DNA of 64,000 bases from a virus, in the IMG/VR virus record IMGVR_UViG_3300029448_000018, positions 1-64,000 of that record; one strand, given 5' to 3'. Below are positions 46,401-51,636 of this stretch, in pieces (within the stretch, counting starts at the first letter, position 1; each line of letters opens with the position of its first letter). A model generated the notes under the pieces. The model was not told where the DNA came from, ran no database searches, and was given only the letters and a program-made list of their open reading frames with translations. The position numbers were made by a program, and so were the translations under genes.

Positions 46401-48705
46401 TGCGTCCATTACCAATGCTACAACTTTTGAATTAAGCGCATCCACCACAGGTGGTTCAAAAACAAATCAAACGCTTACATTCACTCCTGTAAAAACACGT
46501 ACACGGCCATTCGGTTACCGCTTCTCTCTACGTCAACCATACAACAAACCTCAATGGGCTTTGTATGGAATGAGGGCATACCGAGAAGCGAGCATTACTG
46601 GCTCTAACACAATTGCTGGTTATCAACACGGTCCTCTTGTACAGCAAGAAACTCAAACATGGACATATGCAGGTGGTTCAGGTTTGAGTAACACTACTTA
46701 TCCTAACACATACGTTGGTGTTATGGAACGACAAACGAACTTTAGCGGTATGCTTGGAGTCGATAAACCAGAATGGCAAGTACGTTATGGAAACGGTATG
46801 CGTATGACAAGAGCATTTGGATGCCCTGTACGAACACTACGTAATGCATCTACAGTAGTAAGAGATTGGTGGGGCGATGCTACTGGGAAGGGTATTGATT
46901 CGATTCATAGTGCTGTAAATTACTATCTTGTCGATTGGTGGGGTAACACTCGTGGTGAAGATATACGCCGTTATCCTGTACGTGGATTTGGTATCAGACC
47001 TGCATGGGACAGTAGTGATGCTTACGAGTACGATAGAGTAAGCGACAGAACTCCATATCAACGTCTATACAATAATGGTCAACCGCTTGTTAACTTAAAA
47101 ACTATAACTGATTTGACGGATTCAAATGTAGACGATGGAACAAAAGTACCAAGATTCGGTGGTCGTCTTAACAATGTTAACAACAACGATGCTAATAATT
47201 TAGTCGATGTGTTTATGCCAACACACGCTCAACGAATAGGAGACATGGGTAACGGACGAGGCGTTCGATACCCAACTGCATTTAATGAAGATTTGATTAC
47301 TGATGTTGATGAACCATATCATACAACAGGTGTAGTGTTGTCACACAATACTGCTGAACCGAATACATCAGAAGGTTTGATACGAGCAAGAAATGACGTA
47401 CTGCAACCTAATGAAGTTCCTCGTGGAATAAGTGCTCGACTCGGTATAGATGAAAATGGACTGTTAAAACCAGAAGCCGTAGCAAGCGATAGAGTAGAAG
47501 ATTTCAGCGGTGAGACACCACACAAGGATGCTGTGAGTCGCTCAAGTCCACGTATAGGTATTGACGGTGAAAACGTAGAAGGTGTAGATGACAACATGAT
47601 GGCAATCAATACCGAAGCACACAGTCTACACACAGACAGAAACGTGGGACAACGTGTTGTTTTGCAAGGTGGATTGACCGCTGGTTCGCAAACATTAGGT
47701 AACTATGATTTGACAAGTTTGACCTTTGCTGGACAGCCTCAAGGCGGTGTGATGCGTTATACACACACTTCCAACTTCAATCCTTTAGGTGGTACATATT
47801 TGGCCGAGACTCGTAATTACTTGTCTCCTGTAAGTGACAAGGATTGGGGTGCGTTTACAGATGCTACTTGTGATACGAATCACTCATCAGGGTTGTCTGA
47901 TGGTTCTTCTACGAGTGTAAGGCATATCACAATGGATTCTACTGCTAAATTAGTAGTAGGAATGACGGTAACTGGTACTGGTATTCCTGCAAGTGCCACA
48001 GTAGCCGCTATAAATAACGCTACATGTTTCACTCTTAGTGCTGATACAACTGCTACTAATGCAAATACAACACTTACCTTCGGACCTCCGAATCTACATA
48101 GCAGTAACCCGTATGCAACGAGCACATTTGTAGGTACTTCTCAAACAAACTATACAGATAAAACTATCACGTATATGCTTAGAACAGTAAGACTACTTGA
48201 CAAGCAACACGTAGAAGTTTTCAGACCTAACAATGCACTACACTCATCATCCCCGCAATATGGTGCGAATTACTTCTCCGCTACTGGTGGTGGAAAGTAT
48301 GGTCTATTCTTGTATGAAACTAGTAACGGGAGAGCAACATCAGGTCTTTACATAAGAGGAACAAATCCTGATTCCAATCCACCCTATGCACCTGCGTATG
48401 TAATGAAGATTTCAGCGAGTGATACTGTCCCTATCAGTAAAGGACCAAAGATTATTGGAATAAGTGATACGTCATTTGATTCTTCATTACTCAATAACGA
48501 AGTTACAAGACTTGTCATAAGTGAAAATACATTGCAACATTATCGTTCTGATGCACCAAGAAGGCGTTCTCGTATTGATAGTGATGAGAAGGTAAAGCGC
48601 ATGGACTTTACCGTACTCCCACGGTTCTCACAAGCCCTGCACCCTAAAGGACATAAAGGAGATGTAACCTACAACACATCAGACCACACAGGTGATGGCT
48701 CATGA
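31498..48705 (+). CDS. Giant 5735-aa tail/adhesion protein
   Basis: One uninterrupted frame of 17.2 kb, 27% of the window. The N-terminus is a LamG/concanavalin-type domain: FDGVSDSIIIP, DFTIEAWVIP, LYHVVGTCINNSIELYVNN and VYLGG (about residues 10-240, DNA 31525-32220), a fold that binds sugars or proteins. The remainder is Asn/Ser/His/Gly-rich and mostly beta. Two copies of a beta module near the C-terminus (46290-46490, 47860-48090) match one in the tail tube protein. No signal peptide or membrane segment is seen. Placed between baseplate genes, it is most likely a very large tail-tip, fibre or host-adhesion protein. It is followed by an ATGA overlap. I cannot assign most of its length. Confidence 0.8.
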   Translation: MVAIGRTSHAYFFDGVSDSIIIPQSRFNSTGVERNDNKLALSTLSDIELENTIGSISNADFTIEAWVIPDCGGIVAKRDGQFTLEIGTVDTAGPAKFTLFMETGVGVQAIEVTSATPESNRWKGTVFPSQEFGGIHESYNRFNTSSYGEASGLNFKNRPLYHVVGTCINNSIELYVNNVLIAKETVPDFYRISDTNGHVYLGGKGGEFRGAIESIHFSNSAGSNIFSNEAPTLGDTSTGMYRFEEPLDIVETVYTMNAVTAASNGSTTTITIGASDAQSLIAKLTGKAYDSSSPTTDFTASPYSMGKYEVNDFYSTPGTSATLSIAHTPYNLLINAGSLNRNTFKPNQKPPERVRLHSINGSSGVITISSIHVDFVNGTGGLRGLLHSRSADIDNYFVVVGADLLVDNGTGKPYQPPHYGTQIFDKTGQMVLDESETQSHGLVYSSRMATTTTDATNPFAVVWPTTLDELFQVGHSGRHALSHITGHEYMRKLPKPNAMSVDQIMDGSADLVSMHYDSSQKNLRDTIKMNSLIDVYAENVRGVVSSHLNSSSVASLVNNGLPVAARELIAIGGAGFEIRPFFLKGPVPNKYNDESTRLYHLRPEKESRIALLKVPALQSSYDLAPFVEIHYNAIDLTGASMGISGPMLMIEKTVPACSHILSGSTRVLDVITSDLANTELYSAGGIVTLTKLSGKSYALLNDGHLVGDNTGGNEVDNELDFSNTPAVYTPVSDVSAEPASPPKAINKSHNSGNHESVYHRLILTPRRNDIATTSATKTMRLNVHKTNSTAGQFDIGTTNLSAHMFEVFDIIDNKVSPNLAEVQLFIQPSNKNRTNQFHNLVDLFSDNDSFCRFNLLQLISRGTVRSVNESFDDSNTQHTEVIIRGIGEKVLSQNVNVTGSGSPDSHVVKEIEPNSPVVTVTLGGPGQGAVNTKPTFDPATLMRLPGSTRRICAVQAVIITAKEGSNANVNTITVQPLNNNSPDIASWGTYCFPKKGRIYLADGASAEYVKKNGTGFVFSSGTIADRTFLSGNGTAFATFYEWALATNLLVSTAGSGATVTDDTSIYIYNEDNFTDDSLVQDGSTVNDRMFQSMNDVNHDYQLGTQYSSTRAMVEIPFFPQQFFEHETEGIFPGPDNSMKIHIDATYTAHSWNPTPVGRRADDIQTADRSANSAYTYNINGRNYVSSATIQQIVYDSSGKFFKIFVSHPEMFPPVDTGVTNYRNLKSLHRFRRAFIPNGMWCIYVNNPSADGYLKVWENETATNNVNSGSYATGFFESAIPQTAIHIAQGYRSENLIPLDSDMETPSSDFEARSPYYYDNANVQTQGGNLDYGLRQYVSAIEIKEGPLSNPHAPKILSKRATSTIVKGGDGGSGTYSIILEDTENFPELVEYSRNSSNELSLAEGDMLYIGEVILSDGTSHEGMYFGKKSLTNNLDVVNWKCTTTSLTLEGATFRLKSAGRSLYTLSSPANSLTEENTAVTFLPDSSEQWTIAANASADSTTSIQITPATANRLAHANTIGMNIRKDDELYFEDASDSNTIKYLGKVSQIISKFAGSTTNTTITLTANNVNEVTTGDKIRLSAASVMAVDFDAILNKTWINPYAQGGLRNGDTVWMNMTLNNPHAVEGLFCKSRGVLNEGLVWKGFNGGEGTLATRPRDSIPLENFLIGDTCVETAQNLVQHINKTIEMNYEAMGLNASQAPSVAYVDPYLASKGHARVLLYDVGHDREFIAFHDLHMQVQSSAATPNIGFNRNIVHAGGVTKLDRYMATHNGGAPHYFTTQIDVANGYPSENKFLRSTQQSKFIESAYSHNIANQNQGLFSIENPATSGNNVFLKGKGHGHFVHSGYMNGYTGDTFTVSDNALPRVEPAVASLYWANEIHSISRSMSGSEFVRSLRAHREVQNPATHSFRDASTLFDTPDGTRCISAFLCLKGNRNLELDLTNHDESRLKHLPHWSQMDFVRRLVLDCGEIGVKEGVTDIEAATRELVRMINQAGAKHGRTQVHNFQQSVGDVAITGSTHDPAPWWFTDESFNSNDKGTHMGYVRAHLGRVVEDINGNEGYSIIIHSTIPGASGRNFCVWLDNSKGQASYKPLFLIGHGGRFRNFWCQPDETSGENMHPAPMPLNKHGRPFAPITSLREYTLQEEPAEPFTNNHDVVRRDSDSDSRTVRNISGHIGALNHNTVSDESFEIQGVSTSYVEGLRAGKTAVGRINFGGLVASGIPGFAPDAGEYGLGVRGDRRFDFKYGEAKIPGGTAPTDITAYTGNANPQKLREDKVGESNLYGFRFTDHLGNNYGVRYIYRKFGENFSNQNTVLPSTLDDEIVVYINDDDVSMGGFTIGGHMLGYGEPSGRIDNTTLQFSKWRGNEWRGVYAPEAGVDSIVTWDGSANTLTVFLQAPFNTGNTDLNNHPDILGYLGYPKTNGVIHLHDTFTGTSAKGFIGNVLSYESRTVNDLTGAHVFFGIRGDGFTSSHHVTSASASSAGTVNNASKVQPHASNNIFRVLMSSRINWTTLLTDEVLAYATMEAINHPNPNIEEGTTVDCRHLYACDGRTLGDWGVTEDAIIVRAFNPQRGSTPLSKMFSATMHTDFGIQAAHLEYGEYTTLKQVSSTGKHTFTASNVLNEPISDADLDKNRQVDCGYLPKTILQIRTKGKGYHANTATPVLVDSFNNVISTKAWKENLKGETFTSISGDHILPALSNPMILVDAITTSSDTMTLVGSKITNALIPAGQEGTSVNSLAKKPSYGERLRYYYQETEFSLLESKNGSNSLTEIIWNDLFSNDDWVSNIGAKNVTNQEHVLQRFAEQQIGGYRSYGSVDSEPLIYFKGGRDSNDHSVPLYFGGGFSGVVMDVNDGTENDYSDFYTHPYSTGPTGTAGIQNANEISTSFAIVDCNAILSFFPATALLNQHRASINSPFFNSANRVTTDLDNGSFAVNSALPAPVKARYTAGTILQRPVPVILRVANPNARYDPSSGDTVRAHTETHTMFAIYGPGQAFPFTEQASANSDNQPHPGYVVTTGNTWSKVPYGLNLPNDIKNTANQYSPPTLAHQNARNRFHWLYGWNWSPPQGIPNIGDAGGSGVGLMQRPDHGYHYGEHFNYVGTVHANNIADMKKAHPYKHVGAMYYGIAMGADMTFHMDGGYHPGGSWLDNQMAFNPSHPKSNYAIKRGTNIVHPTAFRVSGLMAKSILTGSADVALSEVEPELVVVDATRCQNGEELATVLGQAMNEFPGKSAIKAMGGTFAPSMGNAMRQDRYGWIELDFTSYTVPEASSGDFDLTSSYVSVKATVTSATQAILEQIPACGWLRTSEGGATGVSGAGDIPCYAPYHSREVVYQSSAWSVIFALAPNKHSKLPVFEDVKVYEDILAGSYVAADDIPDLSSAPSKLYVWSKAGVHRFNNENETARDHMTQVHFSGIVDAIDRTRPIGAVGWAGERYSYLNSLKVGTEGYGAGLGAWHAKLGFSPYGSSNSCMTAYGHLPHTKPIKWSPEASRLLNGVGGTTTGISTPYTWNLGLAYNNSYYTGNVADYASRYNDGGNSGQPIHHDDNDSTSFDVIKNLHQPQGVYSRAFVVISYESEFPLVAKHDRDGITATGDWLTVVSKTNIDSVSAADAIKFAGTVQWDERIHNSERFTAPANAGPNVEALITTSGDGSPLPFAVTAIDSYVEGGITVAPVANDTLLANAEPCFAETGDLFSDIDESPGTGGNRNLRLEYYLAASLPSDGSAGATNVTSRYSYGRDFWWGDINAYKANEYSPARNFSVENVVWKRMDGGNLSLPAVNARGLGAVPFVTRVSSDGTNAYLTGEKLLGNNRFTFETTNNAMFPIIQAQEISHPQLAQLHPNRLRDILDIPNEEIQFESIEVLDDTGQVHSIEGGSPFGTIVRSFKQVSDRTAEGLAPAEAGSGVEPNLKIQLPNPDSIPGNIIIRSGFDRLQAYQTETMGTGGMLRPGIDLDIDGIFTDTTDGPRLGPTFSDHEYDHISQNLSEELFPEMTRKGWKSSTNNAPLKTSYELHDRSLYFHVTKNGNSHTHRYPTTYSHANGVVNNDLTGVSFIGTTLTVNTAVNANLFVGGFGNADWVGGALVKKYLRLHNPTTGESGVASFTNIAGSTFENCKGDANFTSMVASSITACKVVPSYYVPAGSNRFFAARRMRDHAEVSGNSPDMAHSLYLTGGGTQTPYETYKKPILTPMAVPRMGHHFVNASQVMLPGHWAHPAYQGLYGLHRAERSAFVANTEKTLINDTALDVSTIPSSTTDQITGYDPSITIGTMTATPSGPSDIHGGAFTLMFETKVKYDGYGVLASEGQAGVVNSKGGHTIVLEAAATYTLKHHFPDPSEVGAYQIVIQPNIHKSQLIGFHENGPATDVPNGSAIELTGQQVALVVGIREPDAGTGGLGLVLAEAIMADVRGCELFINELMIDHDPDHGSQFTNIPPLMSYNPLGVQSSESPAFTRRSLPYNRNMFAYATPGITSNIPWWSIVHESGPEDSSAEGICHLSIHRLDNYYEFLRASAGSIGCQLTLGGYPSNYPDLYSNVLENISLAPVAVVKSVASTLITVDDARGFPKVPHYGMKLEYTDANGVRRTHTYTERSGNDASYMNKPYRFTITASSNFTNNLTVGTKIRLTRAYDFRPAGTIFNDTRTSVITHSLMGEDNQAFNGSRDTNSLHMGDAYLCLWHPNLGRPHTFYSDSSRTWLNPLTDRAVLSKPLNSMPEHFETVHYHDATYYASLGPFAFNIATSTKPGTILTKAPSGASTPTAPMTVIGNGTTNAFSGTVSLTANQILSQHTTGSLPALTVSDLINIDDETFSITAITGSHTITYTNPNGGGAQSILATVFTLERSAAHTTINSNVKTGADGSTSSATQSSGAPLLNHYWPCGSRGGPLTSRLDGYGYVSASWDYPLEYTSDGPVWVDHDDDGSYAVSLGITKSVYDNFTDATCDYNNDPTITMDSTVKLAIGMGVSGTGIPSEATVASITNATTFELSASTTGGSKTNQTLTFTPVKTRTRPFGYRFSLRQPYNKPQWALYGMRAYREASITGSNTIAGYQHGPLVQQETQTWTYAGGSGLSNTTYPNTYVGVMERQTNFSGMLGVDKPEWQVRYGNGMRMTRAFGCPVRTLRNASTVVRDWWGDATGKGIDSIHSAVNYYLVDWWGNTRGEDIRRYPVRGFGIRPAWDSSDAYEYDRVSDRTPYQRLYNNGQPLVNLKTITDLTDSNVDDGTKVPRFGGRLNNVNNNDANNLVDVFMPTHAQRIGDMGNGRGVRYPTAFNEDLITDVDEPYHTTGVVLSHNTAEPNTSEGLIRARNDVLQPNEVPRGISARLGIDENGLLKPEAVASDRVEDFSGETPHKDAVSRSSPRIGIDGENVEGVDDNMMAINTEAHSLHTDRNVGQRVVLQGGLTAGSQTLGNYDLTSLTFAGQPQGGVMRYTHTSNFNPLGGTYLAETRNYLSPVSDKDWGAFTDATCDTNHSSGLSDGSSTSVRHITMDSTAKLVVGMTVTGTGIPASATVAAINNATCFTLSADTTATNANTTLTFGPPNLHSSNPYATSTFVGTSQTNYTDKTITYMLRTVRLLDKQHVEVFRPNNALHSSSPQYGANYFSATGGGKYGLFLYETSNGRATSGLYIRGTNPDSNPPYAPAYVMKISASDTVPISKGPKIIGISDTSFDSSLLNNEVTRLVISENTLQHYRSDAPRRRSRIDSDEKVKRMDFTVLPRFSQALHPKGHKGDVTYNTSDHTGDGS

Positions 48706-49040
48706 TGGAATATGACTTTTGTAATTGTTGCACTCCTATGGAAAATACATTTGCATTAATGAAAGCAAAAAAGAAGAGTAAACCGTTTCACGGTTACAAC
48801 CCTAACAAGCATCATCGAAAAGGTGGCTTGAACGCTAAAGGTCGAGCCGCCGCTAAAAGAGAGTCTGGTGCTAATCTAAAACCTCCAGTTACTACTAAAC
48901 CTAGTAAACTGAAACCCGGCTCTAAAAAAGCAAAACGACGTAAATCGTTTTGCGCTCGCATGGGTGGAATGAAAGGACCTACAAGTAAGAAAGGCAAACT
49001 AACACCTAAAGGGGCATCTCTTAAACGGTGGAACTGTTAA
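48702..49040 (+). CDS. Small basic protein, DUF6321-like
   Basis: 112 residues, ATGA overlap with the giant gene. From about residue 35 the order is GGLNAKGRAAAKRESGANLK, PGSKKAKRRKSFCARMGGM, then a closing LKRWNC. This pattern is what I remember as DUF6321, a small basic protein widespread in marine tailed phages, function unknown. The N-terminus has CNCC and FALMKAKK, which resembles the tag plus Cys arrangement of the gene at 7236. It is strongly basic, with C-R-W near the end, and likely binds nucleic acid or the virion. Confidence 0.8.
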   Translation: MMEYDFCNCCTPMENTFALMKAKKKSKPFHGYNPNKHHRKGGLNAKGRAAAKRESGANLKPPVTTKPSKLKPGSKKAKRRKSFCARMGGMKGPTSKKGKLTPKGASLKRWNC

Positions 49041-49064
49041 TATCAGACCACATAGGTGAGGCTA

Positions 49065-49895
49065 GTGATTAATGTAAAAGTGTATGAAGTGGGTCCAAGA
49101 GATGGTTTACAATCACTCAAAAAACCTGTAGATACTGATACTAAAAAATCACTAATAGAAGCATTATATGATGCTGGTATTGAATTCATAGAAGAGACAT
49201 CATTTGTGCATCCAAAACTTGTACCAAACATGGCTGATGCTGAAAAAGTAGTTACAGGTCGTGGTTCTGCACTTGTACTAAACAAGCGTGGTTATGAAAG
49301 AGCAATAGCAGTTGGAGTTGAAAAAATAAATATTGTTTTATCTCCCTGCGAAACCTTTAATCTAAAAAATATGAATGCTACGAATAATGAATTAATATTA
49401 AGATACCGTACTTTTATGTTAAATGTACCAAAAGAAAATGTAAGAGTGTATATTTCTATGGCATTTGGTTCCCCGTATAGCGGAAAAACAACTGAAAAAC
49501 AAATTAAATCTTGCATCCGTAATGCAAAAATGTTTGGTGATACAATAGTTTTTGCTGATACAGTAGGATGTGCTGATAAAAAGCAAATAACAAATTGGGC
49601 TAAATTTGCTAAAAATGAAGGAATGAACATTGCTTTACATCTTCATCATAAGGGAAATGAGTCTACTCCAATATCAATGGTGAAGGCAGGTATATTTTCA
49701 GGGATAACGGAGTTCGATTCGAGTATAGGTGGGTTAGGTGGTTGTCCTTTTGCTGATGAGAGTGGTGCTAACCTCTCAACTGAAACATTAGTAAAACATC
49801 TAAAATTATGGGGAATAGAATGCAATGTTGATGAGAAAAAATTAGAACAGGCATTAAAAATTACTCATAAAATCAAGAGAGGTGAGATGATATGA
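49065..49895 (+). CDS. HMG-CoA lyase homologue
   Basis: Member of the DRE-TIM metallolyases; HMG-CoA lyase splits 3-hydroxy-3-methylglutaryl-CoA into acetyl-CoA and acetoacetate. About 276 residues; GTG at 49065 has aggtga 5 nt upstream, and GTG 49056 is an alternative. Key residues known from the human enzyme are present: Arg and metal-binding Asp in VGPRDGLQ, ETSFVHPKLVPNMAD, the HxH metal ligands in ALHLHHKGN, the catalytic-loop Cys in GGLGGCPFA, and Asn in GANLSTE. The Asp after HxH in human (HCHD) is His here. The gene is AT-richer than its neighbours, suggesting later acquisition. It is packed between tail genes and overlaps the next by ATGA, so it should be expressed late. A repurposed structural role cannot be excluded. 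Confidence 0.85.
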   Translation: MINVKVYEVGPRDGLQSLKKPVDTDTKKSLIEALYDAGIEFIEETSFVHPKLVPNMADAEKVVTGRGSALVLNKRGYERAIAVGVEKINIVLSPCETFNLKNMNATNNELILRYRTFMLNVPKENVRVYISMAFGSPYSGKTTEKQIKSCIRNAKMFGDTIVFADTVGCADKKQITNWAKFAKNEGMNIALHLHHKGNESTPISMVKAGIFSGITEFDSSIGGLGGCPFADESGANLSTETLVKHLKLWGIECNVDEKKLEQALKITHKIKRGEMI

Positions 49896-51292
49896 CTGTC
49901 ATCAAAAATACTACTACTGGTCGGTTTAACACCGATGTTAGTGAAGTCATGAGTCATGTGCGTAAGCCCGTGTTTGTTGACAATGCTGTTCATCATGCTC
50001 GTGTAAGCGTACAAACTTCATCGAAGCCAAAGATTACTGTAGAAAAAAGCAATACCCGCACACTACAGGTTATGCCTCAATCGTCATATCAGATTGTTGA
50101 GGGTGAATCAGGAGTACAGATTACACACACTCAAACACCCGGTCATGAATACACTGGTAAACCATATTTTAATGGTGAAAGTTTATCTTCAAGCAACGTT
50201 CCAATCCTTCTATTCAATGAACTGCGCCCTTCCGAACGTTTAGTTCTAAAATCTATAGAAGATAGTACAATAGGAGTTTTTGGGCATTTACAGAATATGA
50301 AAAGTCGTACTCTTGATGACATAAGATTTACCCATGATGCCGTGAAAATGGGACAGCCTCTCGATATTGGATTGAGAACAACAGACTTAGCCATAAAGTT
50401 AGCAGAATCAGTAGATACAGGTATTACAAGTATGAATATTGGTCGCCATGAATCAGTCGTTACAAAGAAAAGAAATCACAGTACAAGATTCATTGGGCAG
50501 AATTTCAATAACACGAATTTACTTACAGCATTGCGATACATTGCAAGACACGATGGGCGAATGGTTCTATTAGATACATTTGGAAATTTACTGTATGTAC
50601 CAATTTCGTTTAGTGAAAGTACAATTGATATATCAAACTCGTATAGTTCAGGACAAAGTAAAAATCCAATTGATAATTCAGCAAATAGAGTTACAGTACA
50701 GGGTATTCCTATGGCATTGAATGATTTGGTTATAGTAACTGTAGACGATGCGGAATCACAAACGGACGACGTGCGAGAAATATCATCACCATTCGTAGAC
50801 CATACTGTACGAAATAAAAATAGTGCAAAAAGAGTTGCTCGAAAAATTCTACGAGGCCAGTCTTTAATGAAGGGTGCTGAAACAATTTCAAACAGTTATT
50901 CTGGTTTAGGACTAAGACCCGGTATGACGGTTATTCATGAAGGTAAGAATAAAATAATTACTGAAATTAGACATCAGCCCTTTGCTATGAAAAGCGATAT
51001 ATCGTTAATGAATATAGACGTTGGACTTGAGGGTATTTTGCAATCTTTGAATGAAGGATTTACTGTAGAAGCAAATAACATTAACCCTGAAAATATCTTC
51101 CAGATTACGGATGTCAATTTGGCAATGTTTGGAAAAGTAGAACTTAAAATCCATGCTGAAATATATGAAAATAAGGTTATGAGTACCGCAATTCTTATTG
51201 GTGGTACATCGAGAGGAACAGTCGGTGGAAGGGGCGAACCTATGGGTGGAAGCAAGAGTAGCAAATTCCTAGTTGGAAGGGGTGGAGTGTAA
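49892..51292 (+). CDS. Baseplate hub-like protein
   Basis: 466 residues. The middle (NLLTALRYIARHDGRMVLLDTFGNLLYVP...ANRVTVQGIPM) and later (RPGMTVIHEGKNKIITEIRHQP) segments resemble the hub/late-control-D fold that links tail tube to the tip. C-terminal 30 residues are Gly/Arg/Ser-rich. It starts on the lyase stop (ATGA). Neighbours are fibre genes, which supports the tail-tip role. Confidence 0.6.
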   Translation: MTVIKNTTTGRFNTDVSEVMSHVRKPVFVDNAVHHARVSVQTSSKPKITVEKSNTRTLQVMPQSSYQIVEGESGVQITHTQTPGHEYTGKPYFNGESLSSSNVPILLFNELRPSERLVLKSIEDSTIGVFGHLQNMKSRTLDDIRFTHDAVKMGQPLDIGLRTTDLAIKLAESVDTGITSMNIGRHESVVTKKRNHSTRFIGQNFNNTNLLTALRYIARHDGRMVLLDTFGNLLYVPISFSESTIDISNSYSSGQSKNPIDNSANRVTVQGIPMALNDLVIVTVDDAESQTDDVREISSPFVDHTVRNKNSAKRVARKILRGQSLMKGAETISNSYSGLGLRPGMTVIHEGKNKIITEIRHQPFAMKSDISLMNIDVGLEGILQSLNEGFTVEANNINPENIFQITDVNLAMFGKVELKIHAEIYENKVMSTAILIGGTSRGTVGGRGEPMGGSKSSKFLVGRGGV

Positions 51293-51636
51293 TGCCAATC
51301 AGTAATCACATACGCCGCCTACTCATTGAAACCATTAGAGATAACATCAATGAAGTTGTCTTGGGATTTGATGGAACACCAGCAACCAGCGACGATGGTT
51401 CAGCGGGACGACCTGCCATCACACTCACGCCTACGGTTACGATAGTAGATGACGGGACACTTCTAATAGAGGCGACACTTCCACACACAGAAACCTTTAC
51501 TGAACCCATAAAGGAAGTATACATTCAAACAAGGGGTGCGACGAGTTTTACTCCTGTAAGTAGATTCACCATTAAACCAATTACTAAAAATAATTCTAAT
51601 GAAGTGAAAATCGAAATTACAATTGAGGTGGCATAA
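51292..51636 (+). CDS. Small beta-rich tail protein
   Basis: 114 residues, starting on the previous stop (TAATG) and ending on the next start. A short helix (HIRRLLIETIRDNINEVVLG) is followed by beta strands (TVTIVDDGTLLIEATLPHTE...KEVYIQTRG). It looks like an adaptor for the fibre that follows; no named family. Confidence 0.6.
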   Translation: MPISNHIRRLLIETIRDNINEVVLGFDGTPATSDDGSAGRPAITLTPTVTIVDDGTLLIEATLPHTETFTEPIKEVYIQTRGATSFTPVSRFTIKPITKNNSNEVKIEITIEVA

